A DNA stretch of 64,000 nt from Hungatella sp. UBA4396 (GTDB lineage Bacteria > Bacillota > Clostridia > Lachnospirales > Lachnospiraceae): contig DGRE01000039.1 in the NCBI GenBank assembly GCA_002389905.1, positions 1 to 64,000 on the forward strand, written 5' to 3'. Shown piece by piece: positions 54,659 to 63,874 of this stretch. The first letter of the stretch is position 1. The number at the start of each line of letters is the position of its first letter. Under the pieces are notes generated by a model. The model had not been told where the DNA came from and made no database searches. It saw only the letters and a program-made list of their open reading frames with translations. The translations under genes were made by a program, and so were the position numbers.

Positions 54659-54880
54659 GTTGGGATTGATGAGATAATTTGGCTTCATGCAGAGCACAGC
54701 TCGCCGCAATTATACTTTACGGCAGGCTGTGCTCTTGTATTCAGTCCACATTGCCAAAAGAAATTAAATCATTCTGCAATATTTTTGCAAAATGAGAATA
54801 AAAAATTGACATCCGGGTAGAATATAGCATATAATAAGAATATGATTTTGCATATAATTTGCAGAATGGAGGAAAAGTAT

Positions 54881-56203
54881 ATGCTGTTAGAATTTAAAAC
54901 AAAGAACTATAAATCATTTAAAGATGAACTCGTATTTTCTCTTATGCCAGCTCCCAAGCAAAAAGGCCTTGATTATAGCGTGTTGGAAGAAACCCTTGGA
55001 AAGAAAGTCTATAAGGGTTTATCTTCCGCTGTAATTTATGGACCAAATGCTTCTGGAAAAACCAATATCATTGGTGCAATGGATACTTTTAAATCAATTG
55101 TTTTACGAGGAAATATTCGTAATGATGACGATAAGAGCGACCCAAACGCTGCTGCAACCGCCTTGGAACTGATTCCGAACAACTCCAATGAAGGTACCGA
55201 TCCGGTAAGCTTTGCTATTAAATTTATCACAGACGGAATGTTAGTGGAGTATTCTTTTTCCGTAGCCTTAGGTAAATTTTTGGATATTGATTACAAGCGT
55301 AAGGTATTATCTGAAACACTAACCATTAATGATTCTCTGATTTTTTCGAGAAATGACGGTTTAGAATTTGATGCTTTGGATGCGATTCAGGGACTTCTCG
55401 TAAATGCTTTTGAGCAGAATGCAGAGGGTGCAATTTCTCTGGCAAAAAGCAATTTGAACGAAGAAGAACTTTTTTTGATGAACGGTTTCAAAACAATGTT
55501 TAGTTCTAAGCTGGTTGCGCTGATAAGCAGTTGGCTGGACAACAAGTTCATGGTTATCTACCGTGCTGACTCTATTCACCTTATCCGAAAATTTAGTGAT
55601 CCAAAGAAAAAATCCATATATGTAGAAAAAACATTAAATGAAGCCGCCACTTATTTTGGTATTAATTCAAATGCACTTGGCTATGTGGTAGATGGTGACA
55701 ACAATGAAGCAAAACTATTTTCCCTGTTTCATAAAACAAAAAAAGGTGCTGCAATTCCCGCCGAGCTGTTTGAATCCTATGGAACCATTCGCTTTGTAAA
55801 TATGTTCCCTTTAGTAGTCAATGCTCTCTTAAATGGAGGAACCCTGGTGGTAGATGAATTTGATGCTTCCATCCATCCAATGGCTTTGATGAATATCATC
55901 AATATTTTTCATAATGATGACATCAACATACACCATGCACAGCTTGTTTTTAACACACACAACCCTATTTTCTTAAATGCAAATTTGTATCGTCGGGATG
56001 AAATTAAATTTGTAGAGCGTGATGAAGAAACACACTTCAGCAGTCATTATTCTCTCTCAGACTTTGGGACGACAGGAAAATCTGGTGTCCGTAAAAATGA
56101 AGATTATATGAAGAACTATTTCGTAGATCGATATGGTGCAATTAAGGACATTGATTTCACACCCATCTTCGAGGAACTTATGTCTCGTGGAAAAGAGGTG
56201 TGA
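54881..56203 (+). CDS. AAA ATPase of an AbiL/RloA-type defence pair
   Basis: A 440-residue ABC/SMC-like ATPase. Walker A is GPNASGKTN near residue 57, the Walker B-like DEFDASIHPMAL near 340 and the H-loop segment VFNTHNPIFL. The AAA_15/RloA layout, with the RloB-like gene next to it, matches AbiL-type abortive infection pairs. The start at 54881 follows GGAGG. Likely senses infection and activates the RloB partner, five bases downstream. Confidence 0.8.
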   Translation: MLLEFKTKNYKSFKDELVFSLMPAPKQKGLDYSVLEETLGKKVYKGLSSAVIYGPNASGKTNIIGAMDTFKSIVLRGNIRNDDDKSDPNAAATALELIPNNSNEGTDPVSFAIKFITDGMLVEYSFSVALGKFLDIDYKRKVLSETLTINDSLIFSRNDGLEFDALDAIQGLLVNAFEQNAEGAISLAKSNLNEEELFLMNGFKTMFSSKLVALISSWLDNKFMVIYRADSIHLIRKFSDPKKKSIYVEKTLNEAATYFGINSNALGYVVDGDNNEAKLFSLFHKTKKGAAIPAELFESYGTIRFVNMFPLVVNALLNGGTLVVDEFDASIHPMALMNIINIFHNDDINIHHAQLVFNTHNPIFLNANLYRRDEIKFVERDEETHFSSHYSLSDFGTTGKSGVRKNEDYMKNYFVDRYGAIKDIDFTPIFEELMSRGKEV

Positions 56204-56207
56204 TCAT

Positions 56208-56861
56208 ATGCGTAAAGAGAATAGAACCTACTATTTTTCTGTTGAGGGCGAAACCGAGAAGTGGTACTTGGATTGGCTTCAAGACTTAATCAATGCAAAT
56301 CCGGCTGCAAAATACACCGTAAAGTTGGATAGCAAAATTCAGAAAGACCCCTTAGCTCGCGCAAAAGGTCTCACGATTTTAGGAAAAACGGAAATCATCC
56401 ATATCTTTGACAGAGAGAGCGAAGAAGATGTCCATGTGACACAGTTCAAAACGACCTTAGATCGCATGAAAATGGCACAGAGCATTGGGAAAAGCATCAC
56501 ATACCGCCTTGGATACAGTAATTTCACGTTTGAGCTTTGGATGATTTTGCACAAATCTGACTGCAACGGTTCGCTGACTCATCGCAGCCAATACCTTGTA
56601 CCACTTAATAAAGCCTATAATGAAAAGTTTGAAAATCTTGACCAGTATAAACATGAGGATAATTTCAAACGTATACTTAAACAGTTGACACTGGAGCACG
56701 TTCATGCAGCAATCCAGCGATCAAAGGCTATCATGAGGCGAAACCAAGAATCTGGTTACATTTTGCAGGAATATAAAAGGTATAAGTTTTACAAAGAAAA
56801 TCCTGCTCTTTCTATTTGGGAGTCTATAGAAAAAATTTTAAGGGAATGCGAATTGCTATAA
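56208..56861 (+). CDS. RloB-like protein (AbiL second component)
   Basis: A 217-residue RloB-family protein with TOPRIM-like acidic motifs: FSVEGETEKWYLDW at the N terminus and IHIFDRESEED at about residue 65. Then comes the family segment GYSNFTFELWMILH. Probably the toxic or nucleolytic effector of the pair. The start follows GAGGTG. The overlapping upstream frame to 56133 is rejected. Confidence 0.8.
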   Translation: MRKENRTYYFSVEGETEKWYLDWLQDLINANPAAKYTVKLDSKIQKDPLARAKGLTILGKTEIIHIFDRESEEDVHVTQFKTTLDRMKMAQSIGKSITYRLGYSNFTFELWMILHKSDCNGSLTHRSQYLVPLNKAYNEKFENLDQYKHEDNFKRILKQLTLEHVHAAIQRSKAIMRRNQESGYILQEYKRYKFYKENPALSIWESIEKILRECELL

Positions 56862-56877
56862 CAGGAGAGGAGAGCTT

Positions 56878-57699
56878 ATGCAACCATTTAATATATACTA
56901 TATAAATTATGATAAGGCATTTGAAATATCGATGCTTATTGACAATCGCCTCCAGGAAACGCAATCGATAACCAAAGGGCATGATGTTTCAATACATGGG
57001 GAAGCGTCTGCTGATACCGAGAAGCTCTCAGCCATTCCTCTATTGGAGAAAATTATCCCTAAAGCATCAATGGCATTAAATGCGGAGGGAAACAAGGTTA
57101 AAAATGTAGTTGACAACTTTAAAATGGTTTCAACTAAGTCAACGGTTCTAAAAACTATTTATGAGAAATCTATTGAAACACGCAAGTTGACGGATAGCAA
57201 AGTTGGTGCGTTGATAAAAATTCGAAATACTAATTTACGTATTAACAACGCTGCTGATATATTGGCAACCAAAGGGTTGTTGAGCGGTATACTTAATTCA
57301 GTCCCAGTGGAAGGAACAAATGGCGTAGACTTCACTCGATTTGGAGAAGTTTTTCTAAAGGATTCTGCGTACATCTTTACTGGTGCTTTTGGCAAGGAAC
57401 AAATTGCCTTTAAAATTCCTATGAAACTTGAGAGTGAGATGGAGAGCCAATATAGTATTTCGGACTTGGAAATAGGGCCTATGACAGTAATCGGAATTTA
57501 TCGCGGGCAATATGATGCCGGAGACCTCGATAAAAAAATTAATCGTCTTCGTGATCTACAAAATATGTCTGAATCTCAATCGAATAGCAGCTTAATTGAA
57601 TCTGATAGCGATGAAGATGCCACTACCAGTAGCTGTTTAGGGTTAAAGACGCATTTCATTGACGTAATTGCTGTAATACAGGAGCTTATGATTAGGTAG
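56878..57699 (+). CDS. DUF6414-like protein
   Basis: A 273-residue soluble protein beginning MQPFNIYYINYDKAFEISML, which recalls DUF6414 proteins. No catalytic motif is visible. A central region (AGAFGKEQIAFKIPMKLE-like) and an acidic, Ser-rich tail precede the end. It follows the RloB gene by 16 bases and precedes a ClpB-like ATPase gene by 9. It may be a sensor or adaptor; no function is assigned. Confidence 0.6.
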   Translation: MQPFNIYYINYDKAFEISMLIDNRLQETQSITKGHDVSIHGEASADTEKLSAIPLLEKIIPKASMALNAEGNKVKNVVDNFKMVSTKSTVLKTIYEKSIETRKLTDSKVGALIKIRNTNLRINNAADILATKGLLSGILNSVPVEGTNGVDFTRFGEVFLKDSAYIFTGAFGKEQIAFKIPMKLESEMESQYSISDLEIGPMTVIGIYRGQYDAGDLDKKINRLRDLQNMSESQSNSSLIESDSDEDATTSSCLGLKTHFIDVIAVIQELMIR

Positions 57700-57708
57700 G
57701 TGATTTTT

Positions 57709-58902
57709 ATGGAACGTATAACCCTTTACGAATATGATCGCAGAAATATGAGTCAAATTGAAAGTGCGGTTACAAAAAACAGCTGTGAAATAGTAAGATT
57801 GAACTCTCCTTCTTTGCTGGACAAGCTTCTAAATAAAAAGGAAAATATGGAGTTTCATCAAGATTACTATTATGATTTCACACCAATTATTATATCAGAA
57901 GGTAGTCGCAGTGAAAACTGGGCGCAACAACTGATTTCTTTTATTAACATCTATTTTGAGCAAATACCTTTTCACATTTACTTTATACTGGATAATCGCT
58001 ATTCAAATGAAGTAAAAGAATCCCTATATCTGTATATCGATAAAGTCGATTCTCTTGAAGTTGAATTAGGGATTAACGAAACTGAAGTCCTGAATGTAGT
58101 TGATATTAGTGATGAAAAGTTATGTCAACTGCAAAATTTTGTATCTTCTCATCTCTTTGGAAACCAACGCTTTCAGACACGACTTTTTCAAGAATTAAAT
58201 AACTTTCGGCTGTTTAATAAAATTGATATCCAAAAAATATTCTCAGTATTCATCTGTGGTGAATCAGGTGTTGGAAAAACAGAAACAGCTCGGTTATTGC
58301 ATATGTTTCTAAGTCCAAATGAAAATTTTATTAAAATTAATCTCGGCAATTATAGCGATAAAAATGCATTAAGCAGCCTGATTGGAAGTCCAAGGGGCTA
58401 TGTCGGTAGTAGTAAGGGTGAACTTTCTGATAAGATATTCAAGAGCAAGGCAAAGGTCATTTTAATCGATGAATTTGAGAAAGCTGGCGGTGAGGTTCAC
58501 AACTTTTTTCTTGAACTCTTGGAAGACGGCAAGTTTACGGATTCACTTGGACGAGAATTTAATTTGAATAAATATATTATTATCTTCACCTCGAATATTA
58601 AGGAACAAGATGTGAACCAAAAATTGAGTCCAGAACTGCAATCACGTTTTAGCCTTATGTATCGCTTTTCTGCTGTCTCTGAGGATGAAAAGCAAGAGTA
58701 TTTGCAATACAAAATTTCCTTATTACTTAGTAAGATCAATGATACCCTTGACATAAATTTCTCTCAAACCTCGTTAGAACGCATTTATGCCATTGACGTC
58801 AAGCAGTATCATAACTTGAGGAAACTAAATAAGGAAATTATGTTGAGAATTTCTCAGGAATATCAAAGACTGAAACCTCACCAGGAACAGCCACAAGTTT
58901 AA
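57709..58902 (+). CDS. ClpB/ClpA-like AAA+ ATPase
   Basis: A 397-residue protein: an N-terminal domain of about 170 residues with no known match, then one AAA_2 domain with Walker A CGESGVGKTE, pore-loop-like IGSPRGYVGSSKGELSD, Walker B VILIDEFEKAGGEVHNFF, sensor IIFTSN and arginine finger LQSRF. The N-terminal part is unlike ClpB. The start at 57709 replaces an upstream GTG. Last gene of the four-gene cargo, closed by a terminator. Confidence 0.8.
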   Translation: MERITLYEYDRRNMSQIESAVTKNSCEIVRLNSPSLLDKLLNKKENMEFHQDYYYDFTPIIISEGSRSENWAQQLISFINIYFEQIPFHIYFILDNRYSNEVKESLYLYIDKVDSLEVELGINETEVLNVVDISDEKLCQLQNFVSSHLFGNQRFQTRLFQELNNFRLFNKIDIQKIFSVFICGESGVGKTETARLLHMFLSPNENFIKINLGNYSDKNALSSLIGSPRGYVGSSKGELSDKIFKSKAKVILIDEFEKAGGEVHNFFLELLEDGKFTDSLGREFNLNKYIIIFTSNIKEQDVNQKLSPELQSRFSLMYRFSAVSEDEKQEYLQYKISLLLSKINDTLDINFSQTSLERIYAIDVKQYHNLRKLNKEIMLRISQEYQRLKPHQEQPQV

Positions 58903-58920
58903 GAATATAAAAACTGAAAG

Positions 58921-58953
58921 ATGCCCGCCTTGGCATGGAAACATGGCAGGCAT
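58921..58953 (+). terminator. Terminator of the cargo operon
   Basis: Arms ATGCCCGCC (58921-58929) and GGCAGGCAT (58945-58953) with one mismatch and a TTTTC tail, 18 bases after the ClpB-like gene. Confidence 0.65.
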
Positions 58954-59010
58954 TTTCTTATTGACAGTATATTTTTTAAAATTCAACATCTTAAACCAAA
59001 AATCAGTTAA

Positions 59011-59057
59011 AAAGCCGGAGAATCGGAGTGCAGAATGCACTTCAATTCTCCGGCTTT
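59011..59057. terminator. Hairpin before the next element genes
   Basis: Arms AAAGCCGGAGAAT (59011-59023) and ATTCTCCGGCTTT (59045-59057), perfect 13-bp stem with a T tail. It lies between the cargo and the conjugation-element genes. Confidence 0.65.
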
Positions 59058-59081
59058 TTGTTTTTCAAAAGGGAGGAAATT

Positions 59082-59315
59082 ATGTTAGTGCATTACAAGA
59101 AAAATAAAAAACCAGCTTGTTATGATTCGGAGGCCATCATAACAACAGGGAGAATACCGCCTGACGAGCGGCCCCACGGCCCGTTCAAGAGCTGTGGCAA
59201 CTGCCCATATCCCTCGCATGGATTTATCTGTTACGGCTCCGAGGGTGACTGCCTAAGAACAGATATGCAGAGGATTCACAGTAGAAATAAGCAGAAAAAG
59301 GAGGAACTCACATGA
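59082..59315 (+). CDS. Small Cys-rich element protein
   Basis: A 77-residue protein with CGNCPYPSHGFICYG and a later GDCLRTD, perhaps metal-binding. The start follows GGGAGGA, and its stop overlaps the next start (ATGA). Similar small proteins occur in Firmicutes conjugative elements; the role is unknown. Confidence 0.65.
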   Translation: MLVHYKKNKKPACYDSEAIITTGRIPPDERPHGPFKSCGNCPYPSHGFICYGSEGDCLRTDMQRIHSRNKQKKEELT

Positions 59316-60040
59316 GACATCAGCAAGAATTTCTGAAATTTATAAAAGAACAGTATCCGCCCGGCACCCGCATTCGGTTAACAGAAATGCAAGACCCCTA
59401 TGCGCCTGTGCCGTCAGGTATGGAGGGAACAATTAACTTTATTGACGATGCAGGCCAGTTCCACATGAAATGGGATAACGGCCGATCCCTCGCTCTCATC
59501 CCAGGCGTAGATAAATTTTCGGTTATCCCACAGCCCCTCCAAACGCTAAAGCTGTATATGCCTCTGGCTGTGATGCAGTATGAACGCGATGAATGGGGCT
59601 CTTTGGAGGAATACCCTTCGGAACTCGACCAGGGAACGATACTTTCCTATCACGACCGAATCCTTGCCGCCATCCTCAAGGAGCGGATGCCGGAGGAAAC
59701 GGAACGAGGACTCATGGAATATTATCACGGGAATGACAGCGTAAGTCAGAAAGTGAAGTCCCTCTTTTTCACAGTGGAGCAAGTTGGGAACAAGCTGATG
59801 GGTGTGGCTGAATGCCGGGTACAAGGGGATTTGAATGATGCGGAGCTGGAGCAGCTCAAAGATTATGCTTCTGGTCAGGCATCAGATGGTTTCGGTGAGG
59901 GCTTCGAGCAGCATCCGATTAAGATTGGCAGCGATGAACTATATGTCAGCCTTTGGACGGCGTCAAGGGACTGGAGCATAACGACAAAGGATGAATTAGA
60001 GGCTATGAGCCAGCAAATGGGAGGAATGCATCTTGGATAA
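59312..60040 (+). CDS. DUF4314-domain element protein
   Basis: A 242-residue protein. The N-terminal 70 residues match DUF4314 (PPGTRIRLTEMQDPYAPVPS, then GTINFIDDAGQFHMKWDNGR), a small beta-rich domain found in Firmicutes mobile elements. The remaining 170 residues (AVMQYERDEWGSLEEYPSEL) resemble DUF6329-type helper regions but I cannot name them. Coupled to the genes on both sides. Confidence 0.75.
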   Translation: MRHQQEFLKFIKEQYPPGTRIRLTEMQDPYAPVPSGMEGTINFIDDAGQFHMKWDNGRSLALIPGVDKFSVIPQPLQTLKLYMPLAVMQYERDEWGSLEEYPSELDQGTILSYHDRILAAILKERMPEETERGLMEYYHGNDSVSQKVKSLFFTVEQVGNKLMGVAECRVQGDLNDAELEQLKDYASGQASDGFGEGFEQHPIKIGSDELYVSLWTASRDWSITTKDELEAMSQQMGGMHLG

Positions 60041-61523
60041 ACAATCAAGGAATAGGCTTCCCGAACAGTGCCTGTTCATGAATGCGAATGGCGAAATTAT
60101 GCGCATTGAATATGGGAAATCAGGGTTCAGCCGCTCCGAACTCAACACGGAGAATAGAAAGGCGAACCAGGTAATCGTCAACAGCTACAACGAGAGGCAT
60201 GGCATTACAGCCGAGCAGATCAATACCATGCATCAAGGGGCGCTGTTTGGCTGGGATGTTCTCCAGCTCTCCCGACAAGAGCAATCCGGTATGAAAAGCG
60301 GCCGCATTTTTGAAGTGGAAATCAGTCGCCCCGGTTCATTCGGTGTGGAAACCTCCTCCACTCTCACACTCCCTGCGGCACAATATGAAATATTGGATGC
60401 ACTGGACAAGGCCCGCATCACCGATGAACGTGTCATTTATTCTGCAGAAATTATGGGCTGCGAGCTGGATTATCTGCCGCAGTTTATCGGCACAAATGCG
60501 AACCTATATGAGCTGAATCATCTGGCCGAGCGTTTGTCCTCATTAAACGAATGGGAGTTGGACTGCTTCGAGGGGATGGTGATGATGGATACCATCCAGA
60601 CCCAATACTCCCCCATCGCAGTAGACCGCCTCATCAACATGACCCACAGCATGAATGACTGCCATGTCGTCTATAAAGCCCATGACGACAGCACCCTCGG
60701 TAAATTTTATGCGGATAACGACTTTGTGCAGAAACTCGAAAATGTACCGGATGAAATCTATGAGTGCCTGGATTTCAGTAAAATCGGCAAAGAGATGCGC
60801 GAGGGCGAGGGTGGTGTATTCACTCCACATGGCTATGTGGTTCAAAATGGCGAGATTTTGCAGACCTACCATAGCGGTTATGCCGTCCCCTTGGAAAAAC
60901 CGGATTATACCGTGCTCCTCCGAGTAACCAAAGGGTATTTTAACGACCCGCAATATGATAATGATCTGATTGCTTTCCTGAAGCTCCCTGCGGACGATGA
61001 GATGCTCTCTCAAGCTGTTGAAGCGGTGAAAGCAGCATCAGCAGAGGAATGTGTATTCTCCACTGCGGACTGTATGATACCCTCCCTTACTGAAAAAATC
61101 GGAGATGCGCTATATGAATCGGAGGGCGACAGCTACGGCTTGGTCAATGAATTGGCACAGCAGCTCCGCCACCTCAAAGAGGAAAATGGTGTCCTGACCT
61201 ACAAAGCAATGCTGGAAACTGCCCCTGCGGATATTTCGTTGGAGGATGCGCTTGATCTTACTTTTCTGACGGAGGAATTTGAGATTTTGTCCGAAACTGC
61301 TTCTCCCGCAGATTACGCTGAAAAAGAAGTTCAGAGGATGATGTCGTTTGAAAGCGACGATGGCTTGGAACAATTCTGCAACTTGGAAGGCTACGGGCGG
61401 TATCTCATGGAGAAATACGGCATTGCCGAAACCCCTTATGGACTGCTTGAACAACAAAATGGTCGGACGGTGGAGCAATGCCTTAACCGTCCCAGCCAGA
61501 ACCACGGCATGGAAATGAAATAG
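60033..61523 (+). CDS. ArdA-like antirestriction domain protein
   Basis: A 496-residue protein starting with TTG after GGAGGA. The middle part (NLYELNHLAERLSSLNEWEL, FEGMVMM) resembles ArdA, the DNA-mimic that blocks type I restriction of incoming elements. An N-terminal YodL-like part and an acidic C-terminal half surround it. The protein is rich in Asp and Glu, as a DNA mimic should be. It would protect the element on transfer; the domain borders are uncertain. Confidence 0.65.
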   Translation: MDKQSRNRLPEQCLFMNANGEIMRIEYGKSGFSRSELNTENRKANQVIVNSYNERHGITAEQINTMHQGALFGWDVLQLSRQEQSGMKSGRIFEVEISRPGSFGVETSSTLTLPAAQYEILDALDKARITDERVIYSAEIMGCELDYLPQFIGTNANLYELNHLAERLSSLNEWELDCFEGMVMMDTIQTQYSPIAVDRLINMTHSMNDCHVVYKAHDDSTLGKFYADNDFVQKLENVPDEIYECLDFSKIGKEMREGEGGVFTPHGYVVQNGEILQTYHSGYAVPLEKPDYTVLLRVTKGYFNDPQYDNDLIAFLKLPADDEMLSQAVEAVKAASAEECVFSTADCMIPSLTEKIGDALYESEGDSYGLVNELAQQLRHLKEENGVLTYKAMLETAPADISLEDALDLTFLTEEFEILSETASPADYAEKEVQRMMSFESDDGLEQFCNLEGYGRYLMEKYGIAETPYGLLEQQNGRTVEQCLNRPSQNHGMEMK

Positions 61524-61600
61524 CAGAATCTTTGTCGACATTTGTATAGCTTTTTTATGAAAGCTGTGGCATTGTGTTGTGCTTGAAGGAGGTGAGCAGG

Positions 61601-61888
61601 ATGGAGCTATGGAAAGAATCCCTGCAAACTGCGCTGGATGAACGCCTTGACGCAGCATTTGCAGAACTCGCGGAATCCAACGCCGATGTCCGAGATGCTA
61701 TAAAACAGCAACTGGAGGCATCAATACTGTTAAAGGATCATCCCAAATACGATGATGAGCTGAAACAGATCGCAGACTCATACTTTGAAGCCATGCAGCT
61801 TTTATTAGGTGAATACAGTCAGCATATGTACATCCAGGGCGCCAAGGACTGTGTGACAGTTTTAAGGGAGCTTGGCGTAATCAAGTAG
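61601..61888 (+). CDS. Small helical element protein
   Basis: A 95-residue, Ala/Glu/Leu-rich, probably helical protein. The ATG at 61601 follows AAGGAGGTG; the earlier Met at 61574 includes that ribosome site. Accessory gene of the element; no function recognised. Confidence 0.65.
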   Translation: MELWKESLQTALDERLDAAFAELAESNADVRDAIKQQLEASILLKDHPKYDDELKQIADSYFEAMQLLLGEYSQHMYIQGAKDCVTVLRELGVIK

Positions 61889-61948
61889 CACAGGCAATGA
61901 TGTCTGTGCTTTTTTAGACCCCAATATAAAAACAAGGCCGTTTCCCCG

Positions 61949-61970
61949 ACAGGAGGCGGTCCTGTTTTTT
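61949..61970 (+). terminator. Small terminator in the element
   Basis: ACAGGA / TCCTGT arms (61949-61954, 61960-61965) and a run of T. Confidence 0.5.
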
Positions 61971-61991
61971 ATGCCCTTTTTGCCTTGACTT

Positions 61992-62020
61992 CCTTTCCGG
62001 GGAAACAACCGGAAAGGAGG
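61992..62020 (+). promoter_or_regulatory. Hairpin overlapping a ribosome site
   Basis: CCTTTCCGG (61992-62000) and CCGGAAAGG (62009-62017) form a perfect 9-bp stem that covers the first part of the AGGAGG (62015-62020) serving the gene at 62026. It could limit translation. Confidence 0.5.
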
Positions 62021-62025
62021 CAGCG

Positions 62026-62358
62026 ATGCTCAAGGAGCAGCTTGCGGAGTATCTGCACCGTTATCATCACGGCGCTGAGAATGCCGTCACAAGCAAAATG
62101 ATGGAATACACATTCCACGTTTCAGGCAAGGAATTGCGTGACCTTGTCAATGCCCTGCGCCGTGAGGGTATCCCCATTGCCAGTGATCAAAGCGGCTATT
62201 TCTACGCAAAGACTGAGGCTGAAGTGCGCCTGACCATCCGGCATATGAAAAGCCGTATCAGTGGAATCAGCGCCGCCATCACAGGACTCAAGCGTTCCCT
62301 CACGGCGTTTGATGATACGCAGATACGCCTGCCGCTGGAGGGAGGTGATGACTCCTGA
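62026..62358 (+). CDS. Winged-helix-like element protein
   Basis: A 110-residue basic protein with a helical N-terminal part and VSGKELRDLVNALRREGIPI and SDQSGYFYAK, like the winged-helix domains of element replication or control proteins. Read directly before the methylase gene, with which it overlaps. The role is not known. Confidence 0.65.
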   Translation: MLKEQLAEYLHRYHHGAENAVTSKMMEYTFHVSGKELRDLVNALRREGIPIASDQSGYFYAKTEAEVRLTIRHMKSRISGISAAITGLKRSLTAFDDTQIRLPLEGGDDS

Positions 62359-63197
62359 ACAGCTTTATGTCTTGGATCGGCGGCAAGAAATCCCTGCGTG
62401 AGCTGATCGTCACCCTGTTTCCCCTCTACTATGAAAGATACATCGAGGTATTCGGCGGGGGCGGCTGGATTCTTTTTCATAAGTTTCCCGGCAATGACTT
62501 TGAGGTGTACAACGATTTTAATGGGTTATTGGTCAATCTTTACCGATGTGTGCGGGATAAGCCAGAGGAACTCATGGACGCACTGCGCTATGTTCTCAAT
62601 GCCCGTGCAGATTTTGACCTCGTCAAAAACACCCTTGCCCGTGACAGCCCTGCCTCGGATGTGCAGAAAGCCGCTTGGTTTTATCAACTCATCCGCTACA
62701 GCTACGCATCGGGGCTGACGAGCTACGGCAGCCAGCCCCATGATATACGGTCCAATTTTCCGCTCATTGAACAGGCTCACAGGCGGCTTGCCAAAGTGGT
62801 CGTTGAAAACAAGGACTTTGAAAAGCTGATTGGGCAGTATGACCGACCCGTTAGTTTCTTCTACTGCGACCCGCCGTACTTTGAAACAGAGAACTACTAC
62901 AAGAACGTAGGCGAGGATGGCTTTACAGAAAAAGACCATATCCGCCTGCGGGACGCACTGCTGCGGATTGAGGGCAAATTCCTGCTGTCCTACAATGACT
63001 GCGAATTTATTCGGGAGCTATATGATACGCCGGGCATTCAAATCGACTCCTATACCCGAATCAACAACATCAAGCAACGGTATGACAATGGGGCGCAGTT
63101 CCCTGAAATCCTCATTGCCAACTACGATATGCGAGAACGGATGAGGGAGGCTCCTTCACAGCTCAACTTATTTGATGACGGAGGGATTGAACTCTGA
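62355..63197 (+). CDS. Dam-type (D12 class) DNA adenine methyltransferase
   Basis: An adenine N6 methyltransferase of about 280 residues. The SAM site is SWIGGKKSLRE and EVFGGGGWILF; the catalytic motif is FYCDPPYF. The first ATG is at 62367, but no ribosome site fits it; the CTG at 62355 lies seven bases after GGAGGTG and gives an N terminus LNSFMSWIGG, so a CTG start is likely. It may mark the element's DNA against restriction. No matching endonuclease is visible. Confidence 0.85.
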   Translation: MNSFMSWIGGKKSLRELIVTLFPLYYERYIEVFGGGGWILFHKFPGNDFEVYNDFNGLLVNLYRCVRDKPEELMDALRYVLNARADFDLVKNTLARDSPASDVQKAAWFYQLIRYSYASGLTSYGSQPHDIRSNFPLIEQAHRRLAKVVVENKDFEKLIGQYDRPVSFFYCDPPYFETENYYKNVGEDGFTEKDHIRLRDALLRIEGKFLLSYNDCEFIRELYDTPGIQIDSYTRINNIKQRYDNGAQFPEILIANYDMRERMREAPSQLNLFDDGGIEL

Positions 63198-63260
63198 CCG
63201 GAAGCAGAAAACAAAATTCGCCCCATATCATGAGGCAAACATTTTAAGGAGGAACAGACC

Positions 63261-63833
63261 ATGAAAAATCATCAGAAGAAAACCGATCAGGCCCTGCAAA
63301 TCCCTCTTGTTATTCAGCAGCGATGCGGGTTTACCGATGCCGAAACCCTTGCGGTGATGGCCGCCGATAGTGTATGCGTCATCCACAAGGGTGAGCTGAC
63401 GGCGCCGGAGCTTATCCATGTTATCGCCACACTCAGTGAGCTGGCAAGCGATATGACGATCCATCTCGCCAAAGCCTGCGGTCTCTGCAATAACTGCGGC
63501 GATGAAAATCCTGAAGCCGGTACGGAATGCGGCTGCGGTAACAATCCCGCTGAGTGGGTGGCTAACTGCTCCCTCTGCCATGATCTGCTGGATGAGAACC
63601 AGAGCATCCACATTCCCGACTATCTGCTGGAGGAAGCGGGCATTTCCAAAGATGCCAAGCTGGAAGCCTATACCGATGGGGACAGCGGCGAAATCACGGT
63701 GGTGGAGGCGGACATTCAGCAGGACTTAAGCGATGTGCCTCCCTGCATTCTTTCGATGCTGGCTCAAAGCGGCATCTGCCTTGCGGCACTGGATGAACTG
63801 ATTATGCAGGAAAGCATCATCTATGGCAAATAA
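63261..63833 (+). CDS. Cys-rich element protein with AbrB-like segment
   Basis: A 190-residue protein. A central Cys-rich region (CGLCNNCGDENPEAGTECGC, then CSLCHDLL) suggests metal binding. The segment IHIPDYLLEEAGISKDAKLE resembles the AbrB swapped-hairpin fold. The start follows AAGGAGG. Commonly seen in Firmicutes conjugative elements; no tested function that I know. Confidence 0.65.
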   Translation: MKNHQKKTDQALQIPLVIQQRCGFTDAETLAVMAADSVCVIHKGELTAPELIHVIATLSELASDMTIHLAKACGLCNNCGDENPEAGTECGCGNNPAEWVANCSLCHDLLDENQSIHIPDYLLEEAGISKDAKLEAYTDGDSGEITVVEADIQQDLSDVPPCILSMLAQSGICLAALDELIMQESIIYGK

Positions 63834-63874
63834 CCCGTATTCGCTCTCCAAAATACCGCTTGGGAGGTGAAAAT

